Shown: positions 1-9,006 of the stretch, in pieces
Numbering within the stretch: the first letter of the stretch is position 1
Layout of the letters: each line of letters starts with the position of its first letter
NCBI GenBank assembly: GCA_013152695.1
Contig: JAADFV010000310.1
Location: 1-20,119 of the forward strand
Length of the DNA stretch: 20,119 bases
DNA from: Chloroflexota bacterium
GTDB taxonomy: Bacteria > Chloroflexota > Anaerolineae > J102
Reading direction: 5' to 3'
Notes under the pieces: generated by a model
Database searches by the model: none
What the model saw: the letters and a program-made list of their open reading frames with translations, nothing else
What the model was told of the DNA's origin: nothing
Made by a program: the position numbers and the translations under genes

Positions 1-411
1 GTTGGCCAAAATAAATGGGAAGAAATCGACTTTCAGCCGGCAGGAAGTGCTGGGGGACAGCATTATGGTTGGGATACAACCGAAGGCAATCATTGCTTCG
101 AACCGGCCGAGGGATGCGATCGCAGCGGCATCACTTTCCCTGTTGCCGAATATGGCCACGATCAAGGATGTTCGGTTACGGGAGGTTATGTCTATCGCGG
201 TAGCCTCTACCCCCAATTGAGCGGTATTTATTTCTTTGCCGATTTTTGTACAGGTGAAATTTGGGCGATGCAACAAGATTCGTCGGGCCAATGGCAGTAT
301 GGCCCTCTCATCGAAAGCGGCGTCAATGTCGCCTCGTTTGGCGAGGATGAATCAGGCGAGCTCTATATCCTTGGCCTCAATGGAGAGATATTAAAATTAA
401 CTGGATCCTGA
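1..411 (+). CDS. PQQ-dependent glucose/sorbosone dehydrogenase, C-terminal part (5' end outside window)
   Basis: Reading frame 1 is open from the first base to TGA at 409-411 and gives 136 residues; the start is outside the window. The peptide opens VGQNKWEEIDF and continues through GGQHYGW, EGNHCFEP, PVAEYGHDQGCSVTGGYVYRG, YFFADFCTGEIWAM and a final strand-rich segment ending in LKLTGS. These are the last blades of the six-bladed propeller of the glucose/sorbosone dehydrogenase (GSDH) family, soluble exported enzymes that oxidise sugars with PQQ. The cysteines in the HCF and GCD/GCS segments are typical of the exported versions. Catalytic residues and any signal peptide lie upstream and cannot be checked, so the substrate is unknown. 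It is followed by a 44-base gap and the CLC gene on the same strand. Frame-2 ORFs over the same bases are shadows. Confidence 0.87.
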   Translation, partial: VGQNKWEEIDFQPAGSAGGQHYGWDTTEGNHCFEPAEGCDRSGITFPVAEYGHDQGCSVTGGYVYRGSLYPQLSGIYFFADFCTGEIWAMQQDSSGQWQYGPLIESGVNVASFGEDESGELYILGLNGEILKLTGS

Positions 412-455
412 TCGAGGCCATCCGAATCCATCCCGATTGAAAACACGTACAAACG

Positions 456-2537
456 ATGCCTTCTACGCAACTAGCCGGCAGTTTGAATCATTTTTTTGCC
501 CGGACTTCCTCGTGGCTCAGTCATCTCCTCGACCGCTACCAACTTCCTCCTGAGGCAGTATTTTTAGGAACGGCATTGATGGTTGGGCTGGGAACAGGGG
601 TGGGAGCAGTCATTTTTCGCTATCTCATCCAGTATGTCGCCTGGATTGGCTATGTGTGGCTGCCGGCAGCCGCGCCTGTTTTAGGCAAGAGTTACGTCGT
701 GATCGTGCCGGCTGTGGGTGGCGTCATTGTTGGTTTATTGATTTACTACTTCGCCCGCGAAGCCAAAGGGCATGGCGTCCCCGAGGTGATGGAAGCTGTA
801 GCCCTGCGAGGTGGGCGTATTCGCCCCATCGTTGCCATCATCAAATCTCTGGCTTCGTCACTATCGATTGGCAGTGGCGGCTCAGTCGGACGTGAAGGGC
901 CCATCGTGCAAATTGGTTCGGCTATTGGTTCGACAGTGGGGCAGTTACTCAAGTTGTCGGATGACAGGATCAGCAATCTGGTGGCTTGTGGTGCCGCCGG
1001 TGGCATTGCTGCCACCTTCAATGCTCCCATTGCCGGGGTTATGTTCGGCATGGAAATTATCTTGGGGGGGCGTTTTGGTGTGCGCTATTTTAGTTCAGTG
1101 GTCATATCTGCTGTAGCCGCCAGTGTGATTGGTCGTGTTGCTTTTGGCGATGCCCCTGCTTTCACCATTCCATTTCAGTACGGCGTCAAAAGCCTCTGGG
1201 AGTTTGCCTTTTATCCTGTTTTGGGAGTATTGGCAGCTCTGGTCGCGGTCGCCTTTGTGCGGATGTTGTATGGTGCTGAGGATATTTTCGATGACTGGGG
1301 TGGTGTCCCTGAATGGTTCAAACCGGCAGTAGGTGGAGTTTTACTCGGGGGTATGGCTCTGCTTTATCCTCTCGTCACGCACATCAGTTGGGAACAAACC
1401 CCGCAAATCTTCAATGTAGGCTATACGGTTATCGAAGATGTTCTGAAACGTGGAGATACGGTTCAGTTTGCTCTGGCTTTACTCATTCTCAAACTCCTTG
1501 CCACCAGTCTTACGCTGGGCTCGGGGGGCTCTGGCGGTATTTTTGCCCCCTCCTTGTTCATGGGGGCGATGCTTGGATCATCTTTTGCCCTGCTTCTCAA
1601 CCGTTTGCCTTTAGGGTTTCATGTATTGCCGGGGGCGTATGCGCTGGTGGGGATGGCGGCTGTGTTTGCCGCCAGCGCCCATGCCCCTGTAACCGCGGTC
1701 ATTATTTTGTTCGAGCTGACCGGCGACTATCGCGTCATTCTTCCTCTGATGCTCACGGTAGCTGTAGCTACAGGTTTGGGAGGACACCTGTTGCATGGAG
1801 AATCCATTTACACACTGAAACTGACCCGCCGCGGTGTGCGTTTGCATCGAGGCCGTGATGTCGATGTGCTGGAAGCGGTTTTTGTTGGCGAAGTAATGGA
1901 ACTCGATCCTCCCACGGCACCTGCTACGATGAAACTTGGGGAATTGCGTTCTTATCTTTTCCGCAGCCACCATCACGGGGTCATGGTGCTTGATCAGGCC
2001 GATGAGCTGATCGGTGTGGTGTCGCTTCAAGATGTGGAACAGGCAATGAAGACGCCTGGCTGGGAAGAACGACCGGTGCATGAGATCATGACGTCTCAGC
2101 TCGTGACCGTTACTCCCGATACGACCATCGGTGCAGCTCTACGCTTGTTGGCTTTGCGTGACGTCGGACGCCTACCGGTCGTGGATAAAAAGAATCCCAA
2201 ACGCTTATTGGGGCTTATCCGCCGCGCCGACATCGCCAAAGCTTACCAGCTGGGTGTTTTGCGCAGAGAGGATTTGCGCGACCGGGCAGAACAGATTCGC
2301 TCGAGTCAAGATTGGGGTGAGGCAGAATTTGTAGAGTTGGTTGTGCAACCGGGGTCTGCGGCGGCAGGTAAGCGTGTGCGAGAGCTCAACCTCCCCGCAG
2401 AATGTCTGCTGACCACCCGCCGCCAACGAAACCGCATGCATATTCTCCATGGTGACGATCTGCTAGAGGCTGGGGATGTGGTTCTCGCTTTGTGTGAACC
2501 CAGTCAGATTTATGAATTAAGGAAGGTGTTCCAATAG
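456..2537 (+). CDS. CLC-family chloride channel/transporter with CBS pair and TrkA_C domain
   Basis: A 693-residue membrane protein for chloride transport, either Cl-/H+ exchange or channel. Residues about 35-445 form the CLC core. The anion-site segments are visible: GHGVP at 105-109 (Ser of the usual GSGIP replaced by His), GREGP at 145-149 with the gating glutamate E147, GSGGSGGIFAP at 355-365, and the central tyrosine Y425 in TGDYRVILP. At the place of the internal proton glutamate (E203 of the E. coli protein) there is I201, just after E200. Two CBS domains follow, about 476-535 and 541-600, then a TrkA_C (RCK_C) module at about 620-693. The soluble tail suggests control by a bound nucleotide or other ligand (inference from CBS/RCK families). 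No clear Shine-Dalgarno precedes ATG 456. DUF1624 follows 50 bases downstream and may be co-transcribed. Family assignment is firm; mechanism and ligand are not. Confidence 0.95.
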   Translation: MPSTQLAGSLNHFFARTSSWLSHLLDRYQLPPEAVFLGTALMVGLGTGVGAVIFRYLIQYVAWIGYVWLPAAAPVLGKSYVVIVPAVGGVIVGLLIYYFAREAKGHGVPEVMEAVALRGGRIRPIVAIIKSLASSLSIGSGGSVGREGPIVQIGSAIGSTVGQLLKLSDDRISNLVACGAAGGIAATFNAPIAGVMFGMEIILGGRFGVRYFSSVVISAVAASVIGRVAFGDAPAFTIPFQYGVKSLWEFAFYPVLGVLAALVAVAFVRMLYGAEDIFDDWGGVPEWFKPAVGGVLLGGMALLYPLVTHISWEQTPQIFNVGYTVIEDVLKRGDTVQFALALLILKLLATSLTLGSGGSGGIFAPSLFMGAMLGSSFALLLNRLPLGFHVLPGAYALVGMAAVFAASAHAPVTAVIILFELTGDYRVILPLMLTVAVATGLGGHLLHGESIYTLKLTRRGVRLHRGRDVDVLEAVFVGEVMELDPPTAPATMKLGELRSYLFRSHHHGVMVLDQADELIGVVSLQDVEQAMKTPGWEERPVHEIMTSQLVTVTPDTTIGAALRLLALRDVGRLPVVDKKNPKRLLGLIRRADIAKAYQLGVLRREDLRDRAEQIRSSQDWGEAEFVELVVQPGSAAAGKRVRELNLPAECLLTTRRQRNRMHILHGDDLLEAGDVVLALCEPSQIYELRKVFQ

Positions 2538-2587
2538 GGAGGCAGTACTTTTTTCGGAATTTGCCAGGAAGGCCGTGGTGGGGCAAA

Positions 2588-3391
2588 ATGACGACCATGA
2601 ATGTGATTCGTACCTACCTCGCGGGAATGCGCAAGAGCGTTAGTCCCATCTTGTATCTTCGTCCCCAGCGTTTGTGGGAAGTAGACGTCATGCGCGGCGT
2701 CGCTATCCTCATGATGGTGATCTATCATTTCACCTGGGATCTCCACGGCCTGGGTGGTTATGATATCGAACTCTATCGGGGTTTTTGGCACTACTTCCAG
2801 CTGGCCACCGCTTCCCTGTTTATTGGCATTGTCGGTGTTTCTATGGTTTTGCGTTATCATGCCATGCAGGCCCGCGGTGGTAGCCGCTATCTCCCCTTCT
2901 TTCAACGCGGTCTCGAGATATTTTCCTGGGGTCTGGTGATCGGGGTAGTGACATTTTTATTCGATCCAACGCGCTACGTACGCTTTGGCATACTTCACTT
3001 CATCGGCTTTTCCATTATTATTGCCTACCCTTTCTTGCGTTTTCGTTGGCTCAATCTTTTTTTGGGATTATTCATCATTTTGTTTGGCCAGATCGCCGCT
3101 TTATTTGCTGCCGATAACCCCTGGCTGGGCTGGCTGGGTTTAGACCTCACTATTCGCCCCGCATTTGATTATTTTCCCGTCATCCCCTGGTTTGGGGTTG
3201 TTCTCCTGGGTATTTTTCTCGGCAATCTCCTGTTCCCCCAGGGCCATCCCCGTTGGCGCCTTCCCTCTCTGGGAGATTGGGCGCCCATGCGTTGGCTACG
3301 TCTGGCAGGCCAAAATTCGCTTTTGATCTATTTGTTGCATCAGCCTGCTCTCATTACCATTCTTACCCTTCTCGGCGTGGTGCGGTTGTAG
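2588..3391 (+). CDS. DUF1624/HGSNAT-like membrane acyltransferase family protein
   Basis: About 267 residues with roughly seven membrane segments. The N-terminal part has the DUF1624 (heparan-alpha-glucosaminide N-acetyltransferase catalytic-like) signature: WEVDVMRGVAILMMVIYHF then WDL, residues 30-52, with R36, H47 and D51 as the likely conserved polar residues. The C-terminus carries NSLLIYLLHQP, a motif common to membrane acyltransferases of this superfamily. The role is presumably transfer of an acyl group to a cell-surface or lipid substrate, but the substrate cannot be read from sequence. The frame is open upstream to a TTG at 2561; I prefer ATG 2588 because GTGGGG sits just upstream, with ATG 2597 as an alternative. 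It follows the CLC gene by 50 bases and ends at the hairpin-rich junction facing zwf. Confidence 0.82.
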   Translation: MTTMNVIRTYLAGMRKSVSPILYLRPQRLWEVDVMRGVAILMMVIYHFTWDLHGLGGYDIELYRGFWHYFQLATASLFIGIVGVSMVLRYHAMQARGGSRYLPFFQRGLEIFSWGLVIGVVTFLFDPTRYVRFGILHFIGFSIIIAYPFLRFRWLNLFLGLFIILFGQIAALFAADNPWLGWLGLDLTIRPAFDYFPVIPWFGVVLLGIFLGNLLFPQGHPRWRLPSLGDWAPMRWLRLAGQNSLLIYLLHQPALITILTLLGVVRL

Positions 3392-3397
3392 TGGACG

Positions 3398-3433
3398 GCG
3401 GATTGCGAATCCGCGCGGGAGCAGTTCGCGCGG
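3398..3433. repeat. two overlapping, mutually exclusive GC-rich hairpins
   Basis: GCGGATT (3398-3404) pairs perfectly with AATCCGC (3408-3414) around a 3-base loop. CCGCGCG (3411-3417) pairs perfectly with CGCGCGG (3427-3433). The two stems share bases 3411-3414, so only one can form at a time. The element begins seven bases after the stop of the DUF1624 gene. It looks like a fragment of a dispersed intergenic palindrome and could also help end transcription from the plus strand; there is no T tract. Confidence 0.55.
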
Positions 3434-3460
3434 CGCACAGACCAAGTGTAGCCAGGAAAA

Positions 3461-3527
3461 CCAGTAAACCGGAAAACCGGGAAAAGATGGCGCCGCCTCC
3501 AACCGGCCTGGTTTTCTGGTTTACTGG
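3461..3527. terminator. 20-bp hairpin between convergent genes, probable bidirectional terminator
   Basis: Bases 3461-3480 pair with 3508-3527: 18 Watson-Crick pairs and two positions that become G.U in plus-strand RNA, with a 27-base loop that contains the palindrome GGCGCC. Read on the minus strand, the hairpin is followed by TTTTCC and lies about 60 bases past the zwf stop; on the plus strand no T run follows. Its place between two converging genes fits a shared terminator. The arms are built from near-repeats of the words CCAGTAAACC and GGAAAACC. Confidence 0.6.
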
Positions 3528-3588
3528 GTTACTGTGCTGCGGGTCTACATTGATACCAATCTGGGTACTATTTTCGAAGCCAGAAGAT

Positions 3589-5097
<1,509 letters not shown>

Positions 5098-5132
5098 GGC
5101 AACCTATGTCGCATGAGTAGAGAGAAGGACGA

Positions 5133-6230
5133 TCAGGCAGCGGTAATGGCGGCACAGCGCTGGGCAATGGTGTCAAGGAGGCTGTGAAAGCTCGCAGCGA
5201 AGGATTTGACACCTGCTGTTTGCAGATCGGCTGTCACCTGATCGAAATCGATACCGAGTTCTGCCAGGGCAGCAATCTGAGCCCGAGCTTGTTCCACATC
5301 TTTGTCGATGGTGCGCGCTAAATGGGCGTGATCGAGGGTTGCTTCGAGGGTGTGTTGAGGAAGGGTGTTGACGGTGTGGGGCCCGATGAGGGTTTCGACA
5401 TAGAGCACGTCGGAATAAGCAGGATTTTTGGTGCTGGTACTGGCCCAGAGGGGACGCTGGTAACGGGCACCCTGTTTTTCTAACTTTTCCCAGCGATCTC
5501 CTGCAAATACTTCACCAAAGCGCTGATAAGCAAGTTTGGCGTTGGCAATGGCAATTTTGCCTTGCAGGCTTGTGTTTCCGATCGCAGCCAGCTGTTTATC
5601 GACCACACCATCGATACGGCTGACAAAGAACGAAGCAACTGAAGCGATGTGGCTGAGTTCTGCCCCACTCTGTGCCCGTGCTTCCAGGCCTTCGATGTAG
5701 GCAAAGGCGACTTTATCGTAGTCGTCCAGGGAGAACATAAGGGTGGCATTGACGTTGATGCCCTCGCTGATCAGCTGGCGAATGGCAGGAATGCCTTCGT
5801 CGGTGGCGGGGACTTTGATCATGATGTTAGGGCGGTCTAGGGTCTGCCACAGGCGCCGCGCCTCGGCGATGGTGCCGGCTGTATCGTATGCCAGATCAGG
5901 AGAGACTTCGATGCTGACATAGCCATCGCCTTTATCGCTGGCATCGTAAAGGGGACGCAGGAGATCGGCTGCCTCTGCGACATCACTGCGTGACAGCTCA
6001 TCGTAGATGGTGAAGGTGTCGGCACCGGCCGCAACCAGCCGTGCCAGGTCGGCGTCGTAGGCATCGCTGCCACTGATCGCTTTGTCGAAAATGGTGGGGT
6101 TCGAGGTGACACCGCGCACGCCGAGTTCGATCAGGCGCTGCATTTGGCCGGAGTGAACGAGATCGCGACCAATAAAGTCGAGCCAGACAGATTGTCCATA
6201 TTCGTTGTAAAGATCATGTAAAGTACTCAT
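5133..6230 (-). CDS. tal: transaldolase
   Basis: A 365-residue transaldolase that moves a dihydroxyacetone unit between sedoheptulose 7-phosphate and glyceraldehyde 3-phosphate. The TIM-barrel landmarks are present: LGVRGVTSNPTIFDKAI near residues 36-52, VSIEVSP at 105-111, and NIMIKVPATDEG at 135-146, where K139 is the Schiff-base lysine. Length and the GVTSNPTIF form match the longer transaldolases typical of Actinobacteria and cyanobacteria rather than the 317-residue E. coli enzyme. It is the middle gene of pgl-tal-zwf; pgl ends 80 bases upstream and zwf starts 35 bases downstream, so the enzyme is produced together with the oxidative branch. No clear Shine-Dalgarno precedes ATG 6230, but the MSTLHDLYNEYGQSVWLDFIG start matches family N-termini. 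Confidence 0.96.
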   Translation of the reverse strand: MSTLHDLYNEYGQSVWLDFIGRDLVHSGQMQRLIELGVRGVTSNPTIFDKAISGSDAYDADLARLVAAGADTFTIYDELSRSDVAEAADLLRPLYDASDKGDGYVSIEVSPDLAYDTAGTIAEARRLWQTLDRPNIMIKVPATDEGIPAIRQLISEGINVNATLMFSLDDYDKVAFAYIEGLEARAQSGAELSHIASVASFFVSRIDGVVDKQLAAIGNTSLQGKIAIANAKLAYQRFGEVFAGDRWEKLEKQGARYQRPLWASTSTKNPAYSDVLYVETLIGPHTVNTLPQHTLEATLDHAHLARTIDKDVEQARAQIAALAELGIDFDQVTADLQTAGVKSFAASFHSLLDTIAQRCAAITAA

Positions 6231-6310
6231 GGTATATTTGGGGTGTTCGAGTGTGAAGTGAGAATAGATGGTTTGGATGTTTTTGTTATATTTTGGAGGT
6301 GAGATGTGCG

Positions 6311-7069
6311 CTAATTCTTACTTGAGAAAGACAGCTGGGCAGCGGCAGCTGCACTTTCGTCTAGAAACCACAATACTCGCCCGCGCCGGGGCTGAACCAG
6401 GGATGCGGGGAGGGGGGCTTGATCGGGTGAGGGGTCGAAGATTTGCCGCAATGCCGGGCCTTTGCTTTGTCCCGCGACGAGGAAGAGGACGAGGGCAGCG
6501 CGGTTGAGAACGGGGAGGGTGAGGGTAATACGCTGGTGGGGCGGAGAAGGGGCCTGGCCCACTGTGACCAGGGCTGTCCGCTCATCCAGGGCGGGTGTGC
6601 CAGGAAAAAGTGAAGCAGTGTGGCCGTCAGGTCCCATGCCCAGCAAGATGAGATCGAAGCGGGGTCGTGCCCGCGGGCCTAACCTAAAAACAGAACGCAG
6701 TTCGTTCTCATAAAGCTGCGCCGCCTGCCAAGGGTCCTCGAGTTCGCCATGGATGCGGTGCGCGATGTAGAGGGGGAGATGGGAGAGAAGGAGGGTGTAG
6801 GCAACACCGTAGTTACTTTCCGGATCGTCTGGAGGCACACAGCGTTCATCCACCCACCAGATATGTAAATCCGGCCAGGGAATACGGCTTTGCCAGGGAT
6901 CTGAAGCTAAGAGCCGGAAGAGGTCACGTGGAGTTGAGCCTCCGGAGATAGCCATGTGCGCAGCGCCTCGCCGTTTGACCGCTTGCTGGATACTCTTGGC
7001 GATAAGCCCCGCCGCCATCTCGGCGAGTTGAGTAGAAGGATAAATATAAAAAGGGTGGGTGTGAGGCAT
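6311..7069 (-). CDS. pgl: 6-phosphogluconolactonase (SOL/DevB type)
   Basis: A 252-residue enzyme hydrolysing 6-phosphogluconolactone to 6-phosphogluconate, the step after Zwf. Motifs of the glucosamine-6-phosphate isomerase/6-phosphogluconolactonase fold are clear: AISGGSTPRDLF (40-51), WWVDERCVPPDDPESNYG (71-88) and LLGMGPDGHTASLFPG (142-157). The last is specific to lactonases of the SOL/DevB type. The frame stays open upstream to 7168, giving 33 extra residues with no family match; I chose ATG 7069 because MPHTHPFYIYP leads straight into the conserved core and an extended -10 box lies just upstream, inside the longer frame. First gene of the pgl-tal-zwf operon. Adjacent lactonase and dehydrogenase genes support the function. 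Confidence 0.94.
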   Translation of the reverse strand: MPHTHPFYIYPSTQLAEMAAGLIAKSIQQAVKRRGAAHMAISGGSTPRDLFRLLASDPWQSRIPWPDLHIWWVDERCVPPDDPESNYGVAYTLLLSHLPLYIAHRIHGELEDPWQAAQLYENELRSVFRLGPRARPRFDLILLGMGPDGHTASLFPGTPALDERTALVTVGQAPSPPHQRITLTLPVLNRAALVLFLVAGQSKGPALRQIFDPSPDQAPLPASLVQPRRGRVLWFLDESAAAAAQLSFSSKN

Positions 7070-7112
7070 GACAAAAGCGTGTCCGAGAAGGATTGAGTAG
7101 TCACCGCTTTTA

Positions 7113-7121
7113 AGTATAACA
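7113..7121 (-). promoter_or_regulatory. extended -10 promoter candidate for pgl-tal-zwf
   Basis: On the minus strand the sequence TGTTATACT gives an extended -10 element (TGN before TATACT). It would start transcription near 7105, about 36 bases before the pgl ATG at 7069. No good -35 is seen at 17 bases, which fits extended -10 promoters. This is a sequence match only. Confidence 0.45.
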
Positions 7122-7211
7122 CAAGAGAAAAGGGTCTGGTAGTGAAATCGGGGGCAGGTAAACCTCATGAGGAGGGTGCAAGTGAGGTTTTTGTAAAGTC
7201 ATTTTATCCAG

Positions 7212-7240
7212 TTGTATTCTTTGTAAAAATGTGGTATATA
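7212..7240 (+). promoter_or_regulatory. sigma-70-type promoter for the lipoprotein gene
   Basis: TTGTAT at 7212-7217 and TATATA at 7235-7240 are separated by exactly 17 bases. Transcription would start near 7247 and leave a leader of about 135 bases before ATG 7383, long enough to carry the palindrome at 7319-7332 and a small hairpin (GCCGG 7344-7348 with CCGGC 7355-7359). Confidence 0.5.
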
Positions 7241-7318
7241 AGTCATAAAAATAGGCAAAAATGTTGGGGAGTGGGATCGTTCATCGATTTGATGCCGTCT
7301 CCAGCATTTTCACAGCCG

Positions 7319-7332
7319 TGACAATGTTGTCA
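7319..7332. promoter_or_regulatory. perfect inverted repeat, possible operator
   Basis: TGACAATGTTGTCA consists of two perfect 6-base half sites (TGACAA/TTGTCA) around a two-base centre. It lies 50 bases before the lipoprotein start and about 70 bases downstream of the predicted start of transcription. The size and symmetry suit a dimeric repressor, but I cannot assign a regulator family. Confidence 0.4.
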
Positions 7333-7382
7333 TTTTAGTATTCGCCGGTCTTTTCCGGCTCACAACCAGGGAGAAGTGAATC

Positions 7383-8360
7383 ATGAAGACGTCAACACGA
7401 CTGCTGCTTGTTGCATCCTTGCTGCTATTGGTATTGGCGCTGTCCGCTTGTGGCTCGATGCCCACAACGATTTCAGCACCATCCCAAGATTTTCTGCTCT
7501 CATTCCCGCGGGTAGTCATCGATATTGGTGAGGACGGCACGCCATCGCTCGCTGGCTTTACGGCTGACCAGCTCTATATGCTTTCTCTTGGCCAAATGGA
7601 TTTTCGCTGGTTACGTATGGACCCGGCGTTGATCCAGTGGTTCAAGGACAAGAACCTTCAGCATATCGAGTTGATTCAGAAGGAGGATGGACTCTACGTA
7701 TTTGCCAACGGTGAGCCTCTACCGCATTTAGCCTGGTCGGAGGACTCCCTGAACACGTTGAGCGATCTTGTAGGCGATTATTATCCTCAGATTGAGGAAT
7801 TGTTGACTAAAACGTTGCCATTTATGCAACGGGTGGGGTTAGATGTGGTTGTGCGTTTTCCAAAGGCCGACGATGTCGCTGAGATTCCCTTGCGCGACAT
7901 GGAAGTTCCCATCGCTCAGGCAATTGAGGCTGAGACCGAACCGAGTAGCCTGCAGATTCGACTTATTATTCGTTATGATAAGCAAGGGGTGCCTTCCGTT
8001 CCCGGCGCAGAAGCCCTCTTGAAGAACTATTTTGGTGTACAAATGGATCAGTTACGGTTGATGCCTCAGGCAGTGCAGAGTCTTACAGCAGCTGGCATTC
8101 AACACATTACCTTACGAGTGCACAATAATAGCCTGTATATTTTCGTCAATGGCAAGGCTCTTCCCAATCTTGCCTGGGACGCAGATGGACTGAAGAATGG
8201 TGTTGGTTTGGTCAGTCAACTCTATGGGCTTCAACAAACACCCTCACTCAACGCGATGCTCGATACTTTGATTCCTTTGTTGGAGGCAACGGAGGGTGAC
8301 GTCATTTTGAAGTTCCCCTTGCAGCCAGGTGTCAAACCCATCCCCACTCCGGGGGCTTAA
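7383..8360 (+). CDS. uncharacterised lipoprotein with two copies of an unrecognised domain
   Basis: A 325-residue predicted lipoprotein. A signal sequence ends in LSAC with the lipidated cysteine at C23. The mature part is a duplication: repeat A (about 43-160) and repeat B (about 192-312) align without large gaps at an offset of about 147 residues. Matching blocks are IDIGEDGTPSLAG / IRYDKQGVPSVPG, the LGQMDFRWLRMDP / GVQMDQLRLMPQA block, NLQHIEL / GIQHITL, DGLYVFANGEPLPHLAW / NSLYIFVNGKALPNLAW (NGxxLPxLAW at 109-118 and 256-265), and DVVVRFP / DVILKFP. There are no catalytic motifs, coiled coils or further membrane segments. I do not recognise the family; an extracytoplasmic binding or structural role is only a guess. 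GGGAGAAG just before ATG 7383 sets the start. Its own promoter and strong terminator indicate a single-gene unit divergent from pgl. Confidence 0.85.
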   Translation: MKTSTRLLLVASLLLLVLALSACGSMPTTISAPSQDFLLSFPRVVIDIGEDGTPSLAGFTADQLYMLSLGQMDFRWLRMDPALIQWFKDKNLQHIELIQKEDGLYVFANGEPLPHLAWSEDSLNTLSDLVGDYYPQIEELLTKTLPFMQRVGLDVVVRFPKADDVAEIPLRDMEVPIAQAIEAETEPSSLQIRLIIRYDKQGVPSVPGAEALLKNYFGVQMDQLRLMPQAVQSLTAAGIQHITLRVHNNSLYIFVNGKALPNLAWDADGLKNGVGLVSQLYGLQQTPSLNAMLDTLIPLLEATEGDVILKFPLQPGVKPIPTPGA

Positions 8361-8422
8361 ATTTGGCAAAGAGAGCAGGTACTCATTGTTATTAGCTCCT
8401 GTTTTCTCTGTTTCCTGAAATT

Positions 8423-8464
8423 AAAAGACCTGTGAGTTCTCAGCGAGCTCGCAGGTCTTTTTTT
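8423..8464 (+). terminator. strong intrinsic terminator of the lipoprotein gene
   Basis: A 14-base arm at 8423-8436 pairs with 8448-8461 (core AAGACCTGTGAG with CTCGCAGGTCTT, one G.U pair) around an 11-base loop, followed by seven T residues (8458-8464, partly paired). It lies 62 bases after the stop codon at 8360. Confidence 0.9.
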
Positions 8465-8578
8465 CAGTCAGGGCTAAGTGCAAACACAGAAGTGTAGTTA
8501 GATTAGAAAACACAATATGCCACTCTAAACGGGTCGAATGCACAACTTACATGAACTGGAAACGCTAGTGAAGGGTTT

Positions 8579-8891
8579 AGTACTCAGTCAAATCTACTTT
8601 GAAGGAAAAAGATAGCGGCTCACCCACTAGCCGACTGAAAGTCGGGCTCTTTAGGCCTTCGGCCAGAGGACGACCTGCGTCGTCCTTTCGCCAGCCCAAA
8701 ACGGTCGGCGTGGGCCGACCTCTGGCGCAAAGCGCCTATAGAGCCTGAGCCTGCCCTTGAACGCAGTGAAGGGTTCACTCAGCTAGGCACTAAACAACGA
8801 CACCATCGCTAGGAGTGGAAGGCTGTATTGCTCAGCAGTGTAAGTCTCGGCCACGAGACAATTTTCATCAAACTACGATTGACTGAGTACT
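8579..8891. repeat. hairpin array bounded by 13-bp perfect inverted repeats, non-coding
   Basis: This is the main content of the gene-free stretch 8361-9067. AGTACTCAGTCAA (8579-8591) is the exact reverse complement of TTGACTGAGTACT (8879-8891). Between them lie seven short hairpins, all with different sequences: 8631-8645 (CCGACT/AGTCGG), 8654-8664 (GGCC/GGCC), 8667-8686 (8-bp stem AGGACGAC/GTCGTCCT), 8703-8720 (7-bp GGTCGGC/GCCGACC), 8724-8736 (GGCGC/GCGCC), 8754-8773 (CCCTT/AAGGG) and 8844-8859 (GTCTCG/CGAGAC). There is also a competing long-range fold: 8645-8656 with 8734-8745 (11 of 12 pairs) enclosing 8662-8669 with 8719-8726 (8 of 8). No open frame of 60 codons or more is present. It could be a MITE-like element or a structured RNA. 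No target-site duplication is seen. Confidence 0.6.
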
Positions 8892-8977
8892 GATGGGAAG
8901 GGGCAGTTTCATTCTTGAGAGTGTTTAAGCCTTTCTAAAAAATAATGATCAGTAGGCTGAGAAAGACGCTTGATGGG

Positions 8978-9006
8978 TTGATGTCCCATACAGCTTGCGT
9001 TACAAT
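8978..9006 (+). promoter_or_regulatory. sigma-70-type promoter for the PLP lyase gene
   Basis: TTGATG (8978-8983), 17 bases, TACAAT (9001-9006). Transcription should start near 9013, about 55 bases before ATG 9068. Because the promoter lies inside the longer open frame that begins at 8945, it argues for the downstream start codon. Confidence 0.65.

Noticed and set aside
1313..1858. 181-codon plus-strand frame inside the CLC gene
   Set aside because: Out-of-frame shadow of the CLC core; the conserved GSGGSGGIFAP segment is in the other frame.
2510..2905. 131-codon minus-strand frame antisense to the DUF1624 gene
   Set aside because: No ribosome site or recognisable motif and fully explained as the antisense of a conserved coding region.
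7161..7189. AACCTCA/TGAGGTT stem followed by five T residues upstream of pgl
   Set aside because: It sits between divergent genes with no transcript to end on the plus strand; the loop is 15 bases and the stem weak.
8631..8776. Integron attC site or CRISPR array in the hairpin region
   Set aside because: The stems all differ in sequence, no regular repeat-spacer pattern exists and no GTTRRRY/RYYYAAC core sites bracket a single palindrome.
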